Under the pieces are notes generated by a model. That model saw only the letters and a program-made list of their open reading frames with translations. It ran no database searches and was not told where the DNA came from. Both the position numbers and the translations under genes were made by a program. A stretch of 64,000 nt of DNA from Aquilaria yunnanensis (Eukaryota > Streptophyta > Magnoliopsida > Malvales > Thymelaeaceae): positions 14,510,501-14,574,500 of the forward strand of contig CM077599.1 in the NCBI GenBank assembly GCA_039654915.1. Direction: 5' to 3'. Below are positions 35,444 to 48,499 of this stretch, in pieces (position 1 is the first letter of the stretch; each line of letters opens with the position of its first letter).

Positions 35444-37875
35444 ATGGCCAGTTCATCAGATGTTGGTTGTCGTAAAACAGACCCAACGTGGAAGTACAAC
35501 TACTTAGTTGATCCTAAGAATCCAAATTCAATTACATGCATGTTTTGTAAGAAAGTGACAAATGGTGGGATACATAGGGCGAAACAATATCAAATTGGTA
35601 GGAATAGAAATGCAAAGAAGTGCATGAGCTGTCCTGAAAATGTTAGAAAGGAACTTCAAAATTATATGACTGAGAAAAAGCTTCAAAAACAGAATTACGA
35701 CACGCTCCCGGACTTTGAAGACTTGGAGATGAACAATGTGGTGGAAATTGATGATGATGATGATGAAGATGAAGTGGCTGTTGTTGACAGTAGTACCCCG
35801 GCTAGGAAAATAAATATTGGCAGCGGCAAAGGAGTGGGCAACTTAAGCTAAAAAAAGCCAAGGCAAAAGGGGCCTATGGATTCTTTTGTGCATCAAAAGC
35901 CAGAAAAGGTTGTTGAAGGTAGGGAGAAGATGAAGCAGACTAACATAGTTGATGCATGTGATAAAAAGAGAAGGGAAACAACAATACAGTACATAGCTCG
36001 GTTCTTCTACCAAGCTGGAATCTCATTTAATGTTGCTTGGTTAGATGCATTTAAGTGTGCTGTTGAAGCTATTGGTCAGTATGGGCCTGGTTTAAAACCT
36101 CCAAGTTACCATGAGTTGAGAGTTCCATTACTCAGGAAAGAAGTGGAACACACAAACGAATTGCTCAATAATCACAAGGAAGCTTGGAAGAAGCACGGTT
36201 GCACAATTATGTCTGATGGATGGACTGACATAAAAAATAGAAGTTTGATGAACTTTCTAGTGAATTGTCCAGCTGGAACTATGTTCATCAAATCTATTGA
36301 TGCTTCATCTTTCTTGCACACAGGGGAAAAGACTTTTGAGTTACTAGATTCTTTTGTTGAGAAAATTGGGGAGGCTAATGTTGTGCAAATGGTTTCTGAT
36401 AATGGATCAAATTATGTCTTAGTAGGTACTTTTTAAGTTTTTTTGACATAATAATATTCCCTAAATCTCTTTTAATTTTTTTTATTAACACATTTAAATT
36501 TTAAATCAACGATTAATTTTTATTTTATGATGATAGGAAAGTTGTTACAAGCTAAGAGGAAGCACTTGTTTTGGACACCTTGTGCTGCCTATTGCATAAA
36601 TCTGATGCTAGAAGACATTGGGAAGCTTCCTCATATTTCAAAGGCCTTGAAGAGAGCAATTACATTGACAGGTTACATTTATAACCACATGAGAGTGTTG
36701 AACATGATGAGGCATTTTACTGACAGAAAGGAATTGGTTTGAGCAGGGAAGACTAGATTTACTACATCTTATCTTACCTTACAGCGGATTCACAAGTTGA
36801 AGTCCAATTTGAGAAACATGTTCATCTCTCAAGAATGGACAACTAGTAAATGGGCTAAGGAGGCAAAGGGAAAAAGAGTTGCTGAGACAGTTTTGATGCC
36901 TTTATTTTAGAACGCTGTGGTGTTCATCTTGAAGGCTATGGGTCAACTTGTCTGTGTACTTCGGCATGTTGATAGTGAAGTAAAGCCTGTCATGAAATAT
37001 ATTTATCAGGCTATGGAGAGAGCAAAAGAAACTATCAGGATAGCTCCGAATGAAAACGAAAAAAAGTATAAGGATGTTTTTAGAATCATTGACAAGCGCT
37101 GGGAATGTCAACTTTATCATCCATTGCATGTAGCTGGTCACTTTTTAAATCCAACACATTTTTATGATAACCCAGATATGGATTTTGATGTAAGGGTTAA
37201 TGAAGGACTTTATTCTTGTGAGAGTTGATTGGTTCGAAGGAAGGCTGATCAAAATTAAAATAATAGATGAGCTCCACATCTATAAGAAAGGAGAAGGCCT
37301 TTTTGGTATTGACATGGCTAAAAGAACAAGGATTACCAAGTCCCCAGGTAAAAATTTTTGTTTTGCACTATTTTTCTACAATACAATAACTCATTTGCGA
37401 ATTTTTTTCTTTTAACATCTACACTTTGAAGCAATAATTTTTTTAACTATTATTTTGTGTTATCTTATGTAGCTGAGTGGTGGACTTTATATGGAAGTTC
37501 TGCTCCAACTTTGCAACAATTTGTAATCTGAATTCTTAGTTTAACATGTAGTGCATGTAACTGTGAGCGTAACTAGAGTGTATTTCAACATGTATATAAT
37601 AGGATTTTAATAACTAGTTATTTTTAGGAAATCAATTGCTTTTGTTTTTGTATTTATTTTTATTTTTTTACTTTTCTTTGTAGATTCATATGAAGGGAAG
37701 AAATAGGCTAGAGCAACAAAAGTTAAATGATTTGGGGTATGTCAAGTATAATCAAAAGCTACATGCTTGCTATAATAGAAGGAATGTCATTGACCCTATA
37801 TGTTTAGATAATATTGATGACACAAATGAGTGGCTGGTTGGGAAGATGGGTGCTTTTGTGAATGAAGAGGAATAA
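35444..37875 (+). pseudogene. DUF659-type hAT transposase of the outer element, intron-containing and decayed
   Basis: It starts MASSSDVGCRKTDPTWKYN with a BED-like finger (CMFCKKVTNGGIHRAKQY). The DUF659 region (RFFYQAGISFNVAWLDAFKC, CTIMSDGWTDIKNRSLMNF) follows, then VQMVSDNGSNYV. Introns appear at about 36425-36536, 37347-37472 and 37586-37683; across the last two the dimerisation region reads AEWWTLYGSSAPTLQQF and HMKGRNRLEQQKLNDLGYV. Stops include TAA 35849, TGA 36739 (family has Arg), TAG 36908 and TGA 37226. The splice sites are preserved better than the frame. After 37875 an acidic tail without function continues to about 38150. Confidence 0.85.
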
Positions 37876-38819
37876 CCAATTTTTGGTGATGATGGGTTAA
37901 CTTGGGGGGATGTTGTAATTGCAAGTGGTGTGAATGAACCAATAAAATACACAAGGAGAAATGCAAGAACCAAACAAATAGCATCAACATAACAATCACA
38001 GTTGGACCTTGAAGAGCAAGAGGCAAAGGCAGAGGAGACTGAAGATGAAGAGCCAAAGGGTTTTGAATTTGGGGGAGAACTTGAGAATGATGAAATTTTA
38101 GATGAGGAGGAGCTGATAATAAGGAAGATGAGGATGATTTTTTTCTAAAATATTATATTATTATAGTCACTCAAAGTAGTACCAGCATCTATTTATAATT
38201 AGGAGGATTTTGTTATTAGTTATAAACTGATTTCTCTCTTGCAACTTCTATATATTAGGCTTTTAATATATAAACTTTTTTATTTTTTTGATAAAGTTTT
38301 TATTATTTGATGCCATAGCTTCTATTTACTACATGTTTTTTTTTTTAGCGCTCCCTTTACTCGGGCAAGCGCTTTTTTGTGCGCCTTGCGCCTAAGGTGA
38401 TACAAGGGTCTAGCGCCTTGTATATGCATTTCGCCCTTGACAACCTTGGATTTGGTTTAATAACAATTTAAATGAGTCATGATGAGTTTTAAACTGAATA
38501 AAATTTGAGTCAAGTTTGAGTTATTTGTTTATTTTTCATCTTTATGTGTGTAGTTTAAGACTTTGGATCTTGAATACAAGACATTAGCTGTTCTATTATA
38601 GTCGGTTTGGCCATTTTTTTGCCCCTGTTGTTAAGCTAGTATGGATCAAGATCTCCTTTAGTTGAGGAATTTTGCTACTAATATAGTATTTATTGATAAG
38701 AACATAAGAAATCCTCATATTGTGCACCTGAGGTAGACACTACACTTCAATATCTAATCATTTAGAAAATCGCCAAGGCAATAATTGCTATACTTATAGT
38801 AATTGTTCAAAGAGTGATT

Positions 38820-39530
38820 ATTTTTGCTCTTCGGATGAATTTAGTTGTTTTATTGACTCATATTATTGTTCATTTTTGTTATTTAATGCCCACTCATTTT
38901 TTGCGTAGTAGTTGTTTCCGTATCAAATGTTTCATGTTCTTTTGTTGAATATATTTGTTCTATTGTCTTATATTGTTGTTCTCTGACAAAATATATTCAT
39001 TCATGTTGATATTTAATAGCTACTTGCTATGCTTGTAGTAGTTCTTGTATATCATATTCTTCTTGTTATTTTGCTGAATATAGTTGTCCATTGTCCAATC
39101 TTATTATTCCATAGCAAAATATATTTGTTTCTGATATAACTACTTGGTGTAGTAGTTGTTCCATATCTGATTCTTCCTATTCTCTTGTTAAGTATAGTTG
39201 TTCCATGACAAAATATATTTATTTCTTTTGATATTAATAACTATTTACTATGCATATAGTAAGTGTTCCATATCACATGAATCTTTCTGTTCTTTTGTTG
39301 AATATAATTTTCCTCTTATCTAATCTTGCTATTCCATGATAAAGATATCTGTTTCATTTGATATTTAATAGCTATTTGCTACACTTGTAAAAGTTATTCT
39401 TTATCAGATTCTTCATATTTTTTCACTGAGCATAGTTGTTTCATTAATTTTTATAAATATATTGTTTCTTTTGATGTTTAATAATTACTGATTGCTGTAG
39501 CTGTTCATTATCAGATACTTTCCACTCTCT
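38820..39530 (+). repeat. degenerate tandem repeat, unit about 110-140 bp, five or six copies
   Basis: Each unit contains variants of GATATTTAATAGCTATTTGC, GTAGTTGTTCCATATCAGAT, TCTTTTGTTGAATATAGTTG and CCATGACAAAATATATTTG in that order. Copies begin near 38880, 39008, 39133, 39228, 39358 and 39470. The units are diverged and no coding frame persists through them. Confidence 0.65.
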
Positions 39531-42390
39531 TACGTTGTTCATTCCCATCTTTTCCTCCTACTTCCCCTGCACCGCTGGAATCGTAGATGAAAATCACACA
39601 CTACACCTCCGATCGAAGTGTAATTTTTTCTCCTTCACTCCCAACGGCAGTTTTTTTTTTACTCCTCAACCAATTTGGACGCGGAAATTCGAATTATTTT
39701 CTGCAATCTCATTTTGCTTCTATTTACCAGCTGGAATTTGTATTCTTGGTATTACTCATTTTGCAATTTCTGGTCTATTTGTCACTGATTAGCCGCCAAG
39801 AAAAGAAGAAAGTGGAAAATAGAAACAAAAGAAAATTTCTGCAGTTTAAAATTTCTTTTACGTTGCTGTTTGCACCATTAATTATAATTTCGGGAATTGG
39901 AGAGAAGGGCCATAGATGCCATCGAACCTGCCCAAAGACAATGTAAGTGGTGGGAGACCAATGGCCCCTTTTTTGGAAACTATAGCAGGATCAAATCAAA
40001 GTTTTTGCAGTGTGCTGAAAAATATGTATTAGTTGGAAAAATAATGTCCTTACTTCATCACTTAGGGCGGATTCATTTCAGCTTAAGGTGTATTAGTGAG
40101 GCTCAACCTGTCGGGTTACATCATTTCATGAATAGTGAGTGACCCGATTTGGATGTGCAACAAATTGTCACATATTTTCATTGATTTTACACCAGTGGTA
40201 CCTTTCGTGGCAGACTTGCAAAAGCAACTAAAATTCAGCCACAAATTATTCCAGATTAGATAAAAAGAAACTATTTCAACTGGAGAAAATATCGTCATGC
40301 ATTGCGACATTGCAGAAAAGAAATGTGAAGAGTGATTAAGGTTGGGTTGGGTTTGGATGGAATCAATCAACTTGAAATAATCACAGTTTTAAAAAAATCA
40401 AACATAACTTGAGAACTGGGAGCCAAAGAAATCAGAAACATGGATATGGTTCATTCGGTTCTCATTCTTTGTTCTTTTTGGTTTATATCGTTTACTTGTA
40501 ACAACTGTAAAATTTAATAAAATTTTATTCAAAATAACATTTAAAGAGTATAAAATAACTAGATCCATTAATATGTAGCACATTAAGAAATATTTAACAC
40601 AGTTCACAAGTATATCCAAGTTTGAATAAATATTTGATTAGTACATGTTTAAAAAGAAAAAATGAAACATTTGATTAGTGCAATTTAGAAAAGTAACACA
40701 TTAGTAGTGATGTATCTACATGTATTATACTATGCGGCTCCATGTACCCCATTCCTAGAAAAAAGTTAATAAAGGACGTATAATTTAATAATTTAACTTC
40801 TTTAACTGTTTTAGTGAACCCTCATAATTTTTGTTATATTTATTGGAACAAAAGAATATTTCATTGTTATCTTAACAAAAATAAAAAAAAAATCTGTCTC
40901 TTCTTTATTGAATGGTATAAATCCTATACTCATCCCTAACCTGTTATATATTTTCTCATATAGGTCTCAAACTTTTTTTTTGCTCCCTTTTTTTCTCTAA
41001 ACATATGAAAAAATAAAGAGCTAGTTGTACACAATATAAAGTTAATGAACGAAAGTGATAAGAAATGTATAAGTTTATGGGTTAAAGGGTAACTTTTTAT
41101 TTTTTATTCTATATGTTCTTTTCTCTATATACATTGAAGTAAGTCAACCAAAGTCAGAAAAAATAAATTCTAAATCAAAATATTTTAAGATTTTCCTCTA
41201 AAATATATTTTTCAATCATTATATTATGTATGCGAATTTATAAACTTCATTAGATAATGTTAGTGTTTAATATATATGATATGTATATAAATATACATAT
41301 GTACATACATACATGAATCCCAATTTCGTAAAATTCCTGGATCCGTTATTGCACATTAAGTTACAAAATGGTGACGAGTATCATATGTTTTAAATTGCCA
41401 AAACACCCTCATGACATAGTTTTAAATAAATGAATATATGGGTAAATATGTAATATCGTAAATCCTACCTCATTTGTGTTAAAAAGGATAAAACATTTTC
41501 CTTTTTAAATTTTCCAAAAAAAATTGAAATATTTGTTTGGAAAGCTTTTAACTTCCAATTTATCTTACTACCCCCATTTAAACTGTCTTTATATAAACCC
41601 AATAAGGAATATTTTTACTTTTTTAATCTTCATTTAAATTCCCACTATATAAAATAAAAAAAGAATATATTTTTTTTAATTATCATTTAAACTCCCATTA
41701 CACAAAACCCAAAAAGAAATATTTTTTAATTTTAGTTTCATGGGTAAAATTGGAAAAAATATCATAAATTACATACACCTAATCTTTATGCTCAAAGAAA
41801 TGTTTCATTTTTTATGCAAAGACGAGAGTATAATATATTTAAACATATGCTTTCACTTCAATTCCACATCGGGTTATTTCCACATGGAACTAAAACCAAC
41901 ATGAAAACCGTTGGGTTTTTCACTGTTGGAACCAACCCTTGACCCATCATTAAACTTCACACTCCCAAACCAACTCAATTGGGGTAGTTTAGGTTGGGTC
42001 CATGCTCACTTCTAGAAATATGGGACAAATGTATCAGAAACTGAAATATGGGATAAAGATGAAACAGTTTAAGAAAATCAGGGAATAAGTCATAATTCAT
42101 CCATGCTGGAGAATTCCCGCCATCATCGGTTCAACCCTCTAATTTTCTCGGCGAGGAGAGAAGAATAAGGCAAACCAGTCTCCTCTCTCGCCATGCCTCT
42201 CCGCTACCCAAGATCAACAGTCGAAATGATCGTCTCGATTCTTAATTCAACGCTGGATTTCTTCCACATTTCGCTTCCTCTTCAGTTTTTTTGCAGCAGG
42301 AGCTAATTTCTCGATACGCTTCTGATTTCGCCCTAGCGATAGTGGCTTCATCCCAAAATCCTCAGAGGTCTTGTTGATTTCTTGGTGAAT
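39531..42390. other. intergenic DNA upstream of phospholipase D
   Basis: Short frames at 39535-40142 have no recognised homology. The region 40400-41860 is strongly AT-rich. The stretch just before the gene (42100-42390) is C/T-rich and looks like promoter and 5' leader; a TTTACAG acceptor-like site 10 bp before the ATG suggests a leader intron. A TTCTAGAAATATGGGACAAAT-type word near 42015 is weakly repeated 25 bp on. Confidence 0.4.
41567..41745 (+). repeat. three degenerate tandem units of about 60 bp
   Basis: The pattern CATTTAAACTCCC...ATAAAACCCAAAAAGAATATTTTT occurs three times with the variants CATTTAAACTGTC, CATTTAAATTCCC and CATTTAAACTCCC. No function is apparent. Confidence 0.5.
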
Positions 42391-42406
42391 TTACAGGAAC
42401 CAGAGG

Positions 42407-45400
42407 ATGAGCGGTGACGCTACTGTTTTGCTTCATGGGGATTTGGATTTATGGATTTTGGAAGCTAAGAATCTCCCAAACATGGATAAAGCTTCCGAGA
42501 GAATGAGGAAATGTTTATCCATGTTAGGATCATGCGACTCCGGCTTCGGGTCTAAGCCTAAGAACAAAACTAGGTTGTCGGCTAAACATTCCATTATTAC
42601 CAACACCAGTGACCCTTATGTCTCGGTCTGCCTCGCAGGGGCTACAGTGGCCCAGACAAGAATTATCCAAAACTCTGAGAATCCCTTGTGGGATGAGCAC
42701 TTTCTAGTGCCCATTGCACATCCAGCCACCAAGCTCGAGCTTTTGGTAAAGGATAATGATGTCTTGGGGGCAGAGCTTATTGGGGTTGTCGAGATCCCTG
42801 CCAATAAAATTCTCTCTGGTGACGAGATCAATGATTGGTTCCCTGTAATTCGCAGCGCTGGAAGAAGGTCGGGATCGAGACCTGAGTTGCATATTACTCT
42901 TCAGTTTAAGCCCGTGGAAGGCAACCTTCTGTATAGAGATGGTGTTGGTGTTGGCCCGGATTATGTTGGAGTTCCTAATACTTATTTCCCACTCAGGAAA
43001 GGAGGAAAGGTGACTCTTTATCAAGATGCTCATGTGCCCAATTCTATCCTACCGGATGTTTCACTTGATGGCGGACTGGTTTATCGTAATGGCAAATGTT
43101 GGGAAGACATCTCCCATGCCATTTTGGAAGCACACCATCTGGTATATGTCGTTGGTTGGTCTGTCTACCATATGGTGAAACTGGTGAGAGAGCCAACAAA
43201 GCCTTTGCCTGCTGGAGGAGAGCTTGCTCTGGGAGATTTATTGAAATACAAATCGGAAGAAGGGGTCCGCGTTGCTTTGCTGATTTGGGATGATAAAACT
43301 TCTCATGACAAAGTGCTGCTAAAAACGGTACTAGTCACAACATCCTTCCTAACGGATGACTGAAAATGCTTCCTAACGGATTAAATTGCTGTAAAGTTGG
43401 TGTTTGCAGTGGATTTACCTGCTCCTGTGATTTCTCTGTGTTAAGTGGGAAAATCACACATGGCTAAGAAAAGGGGCTAAGTTAATGGTTTATATAATAA
43501 TAAGGCCTTTTTAAGCTATGGTTAGTTGATTTTAAGTTGGACATTTTAACACTCTGTTTGGAGAATATTGTAGAGAAAGCATTAAACGACTACATGTCTT
43601 TCACTTTTACTTGCAAGGCTCAGGGATTTTTTATCTATACCATTTTAATGGGCTTGGTTGAGCTTTGGTTGAGAATGAAGGATGTAGAACAAGTAGATGG
43701 TCTTCATTTACTACTCCATTTCTCGTATTTTACTAATGATATGAGCAGAACAATTAGAAGTGTACTTTAAGTCCCCTTTGCACAAAACCTCATCTCCATC
43801 ATGAAGCTTCTGCTGTGTGTTGAATGGTAGCATAACTGTACAGCATGTAGCATGTGAATCAGTTCAATCCTGGACTTACTTCCAAGCTACTTTTGCAACG
43901 AATGCTGTTATTGATGAAACGCTTGAATGCAGGAAGGTATAATGCAGACTCATGACGAAGAAACTAAGAAGTTCTTCAGACACTCAAATGTCCATTGTGT
44001 GCTTGCTCCTCGCTATGCAAGCAGTAAACTGAGTATTTTTAAGCAACAGGTATGAATTCATAAGTTTTGGGAGCATTCGTTCGGATTCACTCCAATGAAG
44101 CATTTCTCGCACATAGGTTTTCTATTTTCATGAAAGGCCTATTTACATCTAATAATCCCTGTTAATCTGTTGTTTTCTTGTTCTTCTAGTTCAGGTTGTA
44201 GGAACCCTTTTCACACATCATCAGAAATGTGTGATTGTTGACAGCCAAGGTACTGGAAACAGCAGGAAATTAACAGCATTTATTGGTGGTCTGGATTTAT
44301 GCGATGGCAGATACGACACACCTGAGCACAGGCTCTTTCGTGATCTTGACACCATTTTTGCTAATGACTTCCATAATCCAACACTTCCGGTGAGTGATTC
44401 ACCTTTAAAACGTCATTTTTCTGTACTCTGACATAAGGCGAATGCAACTCAAATATTTGATGTAATTATGAAATCATCTTCTTGCAGCCATGCTATAATA
44501 CATAGATCATTCTATTCTCCTTTTATGACTGGTGTATTGATCTCTTGAATTCATTATAGAGTGAAGCCTAAAGGATGGGATGAATTTGGTCATTTGATGC
44601 ACTTACTTTTGTCACTTTGCATGGTGCTGACCATATTCTGGCACACAAGCGATTTCTTAGGTCATGCAGTTTCTAGAGGTACATCTAATAAATAATACCA
44701 AGCTAATCATGATCTATGGCAACAGTGCTAGCTTCTTCCCAGTGTTTTCTAGCATTTGCTCTGAAATCCATCATAACAGTGTGTCCGGTAGCCTTGGTTT
44801 GGACAGCTGATTCATTCTTTGTGGACCTGATATTTTGTGTAAATTGCTGTGATTTAAGCTTGTTAGTCGGAGAAGTCATGTTCTATCTTTTAGAATTTGT
44901 TGTTTTGACAATTGCTCTTACATATAGTCTTATGCTCAAAGCCCAAGGCAACCATGGCATGATCTACACTGTAAAATTGAAGGTCCCGCTGCATATGATA
45001 TATTAACTAATTTTGAGCAAAGATGGAGAAAAGCTGCAAAATGGCGTCAGTTCAAGCTCAGAAAGGTATCAGGTTGGCATGACGATGTCTTGCTAAGGAT
45101 GGATCGTATTTCATGGTTGGCAACTCCTGGTCCTGATGGTGATGAAACTGTGCGCGTGAGTGATGAAGATGACCCTGAGAATTGGCATGTGCAAGTAAGG
45201 GGCTTGCTAAATTCATATTCTGCTTACTTATATTTCGTTCAAATGGTATCACACTTAACTGGATTACAACTTGTTAGTGTTAATTTTTCTCTTAATAGGT
45301 GTTTCGGTCCATTGATTCAGGATCAGTGGAGGGATTTCCGAAGAACTTTGAGCGAGCGGCTGCTCAGGTTTGAAATTATTCTATCCTAAAGTATTAGGGT

Positions 45401-48400
45401 AGAATCTAGTTAAATGTTCTAACAGTTGCTGGATAAATATTCCTTTACATTTTTTGTGTTATAGTGAGTGATAATAAAGCATTCTGGAGGAATATAACCA
45501 ACTTCTACGTTCTACTTCTTATCTCTGTGCAGAATCTAGTATGTGGAAAGAACTTACAAGTAGACAAAAGCATACATGCGGCGTATGTTAAAGCAATAAG
45601 ATCGGCCCAGCACTTCATATATATAGAGAATCAATACTTCCTTGGATCTTCATTCCTTTGGCCATCATATAAAGCTGCAGGTAAAACACCACAGGCATGG
45701 ATTTTCCTCGCTAAACATATTTTGTCTTGGCACTGTAATTCGTCTCAGTTGCTAGAGAAGAGGATTGAGTTTACTGGACACAGCGTCCAACTCTGGATTA
45801 TATTCAAAAAACAATGGCAGGCTGCATCTAGAAGTATGATGAATAGTGATCTTGGCTTTCAAGAAAAGTTTCCCCAGCATCTCACTGCCCAAGTCTCTAA
45901 TTAGCTAAGAACCTTTTAGCGTGGATTACTATAAGTAAAGATCTTTCTAAAACTTTTTACTAAATGTTTTGGGTCCAACTGAACTTAAATCAGTAGTACA
46001 TAAAAGGTATAGTACTGCTTAACAAATGTAGCAGTAGGCAAAAATATTTTCCATGCTGAATTTTTATACTGCAACTGACAGAAAAGGGTCCGGCTACACG
46101 TTTGCTTAGCCATGTTGATACTAAAAAAAACGTTATTTTTCCTCTCCCTTTGTGCTATATAGTGCAAAATACTGTGCTTAATTACTTCTTGTTGCTTAAA
46201 TATTCTGCTGATGATTGACTTTGCTCTCTGTTCTTGCTAGCATAGGGTAGATTTTTGTTTTTTTATAAAATATCTACCTTTTTAATTGATACTAGAAATT
46301 CCATTGTCATTTTCCCTCCATTTGCAGGTGCAGAAAACTTAGTACCCATAGAATTGGCCTTGAAAATCTCTAGCAAAATAAGCGCTCATGAGCAGTTCTG
46401 TGTATATATAGTAATTCCAATGTGGCCAGAGGGTGTACCAACTAGTTCAGCTGTTCAAGAAATTCTGTTTTGGCAAGTATGCTAATTTTCTTCCACGTTC
46501 AACAATCAATCAATGTATTACAGATGACACTTTGATTTGTTTTCTTTTATGACAATTAAGGAGATATTCTACTCTAGTTGGATGGTTAAATTTTTATCAT
46601 TGATGTTTTTGTTCTTGGCCAATAGGTTTCATGCGACTTGGATAGTTCAATGTCTATTGAGTAGTTACTGAAGTTATACTGAGCCAGGAGACATAAGAGG
46701 GGGTGGGAAGAGAAGAATATATTAATATATAGGAAAACAATGAGGAAGCGGACTGGTAGGAAATGTAATTGCAATTGAGGAGAGAACTTTTTAGGACTGT
46801 GTCTTTGTTTTGGAGAAAAGAATCGATAAGATAAAAGGGGAAGTAGAAAACTATAATATGAAATTTCAAATTCCTGGTATCCGTGAGTCAAAATTAATCA
46901 AATTTTAACATTGAATAGACAGTCAAGTGAAGTGCTTGCATTATACTATAATATAGGATAGATATGGAGTCCAAAATCACGCAATTTCCTCTGCATTTTA
47001 CCTTTTTTTTTTTTAAAGTAATTTTACGCCATTCACTGAGTTTTACTGATATCTTTGCTGTATCAATAATATATTTCTGTGCCTTAAGCTTAACTCAGGT
47101 TGGAATGCATACAGGGACAAACGATGGCCATGATGTACAGAATTATTGCACAGGCTCTTCAAAACGCAGGTCTCTCCGATCAATACCATCCTCAAGATTA
47201 CTTGAACTTCTATTGCCTTGGCAAGCGTGAAGCTCCATCTCCAGAAGAGTCACCTCAGCCAAATGAGCGAGCAGAAAACCGTGTCCTGGTAAGCCATGGT
47301 GCAAAATACTTACGGTAACTTGCAATTTCTGTCCAGTCATCAGGTTGCAAAATATGTGAACGTGTTCACCAATAGATCATTTCTGTCTCAATGTTGGTGC
47401 ATGGCAAAATTTCATGGTATAGGTTCTTCAATGAGAGTACACAACATGAGTTTTCACATTCCTCTGCTACTTAAGTGAAACTAAACAGCTACATCCATAT
47501 CACTGAAATTTTTATTTATGGTAGGTGTCTCTATACTTTTGGCACATAGGATAAGAATAAAGAACTAGAATCAGTTAACGCCTAAGCCACTGGAAACTAA
47601 GGCAACATCTACCTGTGTAACCAACAGTACATGTTCTCTTATTGAATGCCTGGAAACCATATCAAAATACGAAGTGGTGAGTCTTCTCTCATGACTCATC
47701 TGAAAATGGCAGCAACTAGAAAACACTACCTGTGGAATTCTCATTTGCAAATGATTGAAGAATGATGTTATACTCTGGTCGCAACCCTTTATCCTCTTGG
47801 ATGACAGTATCAGAGCAGTGCAAGTGCAGCTGTAATTATATTTATTGATTCATGACAGGCATTGGTTCAGAAATTTCGCAGATTTATGATATATGTCCAT
47901 GCCAAAGGGATGATAGTCGATGATGAATATGTACTAATGGGATCAGCAAACATAAACCAGCGATCCTTGGATGGTTCAAGAGACACAGAAATAGCAATGG
48001 GAGCTTACCAACCGAAGTACACATGGGCCAGGGAGAAATCTCATCCACACGGCCAGGTCGGAGTTGTCTGATTGCCATTACCTCTATACATGCATTAAGT
48101 ATTTCTACTGCTGCTACTAACTTTACAAGTCACAGCAATAAGCAACCTCTCTGGTCTTCTAAATTCAGGTTTATGGTTATCGGATGTCCTTATGGGCGGA
48201 ACACTTGGGAGAGATGAGCAATGTTTTCCAAGAGCCGGAGAGGCTAGAATGCGTGAGGCTTGTGAATCGGATGGCAGGAGAAAACTGGAGAGCTTTCGTG
48301 GACGAGGATTTGAAGGAAATGAGAGGACACTTGATGATGTATCCGGTAAGAGTAGGTAGAGACGGGAAAGTTGTTGCTCTGCCAGGGTATGCAACATTTC

Positions 48401-48462
48401 CGGATGTTGGAGGTAAAGTTCTTGGAGCCCCAAATAGTCTCCCGGATACTCTAACCACTTGA
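42407..48462 (+). CDS. phospholipase D delta (C2-PLD), 10 exons recovered
   Basis: Exons: 42407-43327, 43933-44049, 44195-44389, 44942-45194, 45299-45367, 45533-45680, 46328-46476, 47115-47288, 47859-48056, 48169-48462, all with AG/GT borders, about 840 residues. PLD hydrolyses phosphatidylcholine or -ethanolamine to phosphatidic acid at membranes. A C2 domain fills residues 1-165 ([40 protein letters not shown]). Both catalytic HxKxxxxD motifs are present: HQKCVIVD in exon 3 and HAKGMIVD in exon 9; the conserved [12 protein letters not shown] lies between. The C-terminus LPDTLTT matches Arabidopsis PLD delta as I recall it. Exon 3 ends in phase 0 (HNPTLP) but exon 4 needs two extra bases before CCA AGG (PRQPWHD), and relatives have about five residues (AGTKA-like) there. 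A microexon in 44390-44941 or a damaged junction must explain this; see findings. Everything else is intact. Confidence 0.93.
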
Positions 48463-48499
48463 AAGCTAAGCAACCACCAACCCCGGCCCAACCCAACCT

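Larger units (their letters stand above)
31372..38448 (+). mobile_element. hAT transposon (DUF659 type) split by a second hAT
   Basis: Termini are CAAGGTTGTCAAAGGCGC on the left and CGCCCTTGACAACCTTG on the right, an inverted pair. The flanking 8-bp sequences GGTTTGGT (31364-31371) and GATTTGGT (38449-38456) match at 7 of 8 positions. The 7.1-kb element contains a decayed transposase of the BED plus DUF659 plus hAT-dimerisation type in its right half. A separate 3.1-kb hAT lies inside its left part (31834-34970). Without that insert it would be about 3.9 kb. A possible first exon (VEVTEKRKRIEENEKPIAPD) is at about 31690-31797. Confidence 0.92.
29235..38545. mobile_element. short hAT-type MITE, split by two later transposons
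   Basis: The MITE pieces are 29235-29390, 31264-31371 and 38457-38545, totalling about 350 bp. The ends GATTGAAAATGAG and (complement of the right) ATAAAGATGAAAAATAAAC are weakly inverted. A perfect 8-bp duplication GTGTGTAG flanks the element (29227-29234 and 38546-38553). Read in this orientation the pieces align end to end with the reverse complement of the uninterrupted copy at 56804-57191. The gaps in the alignment fall exactly at the PIF/Harbinger and hAT insertions described separately. Confidence 0.85.
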
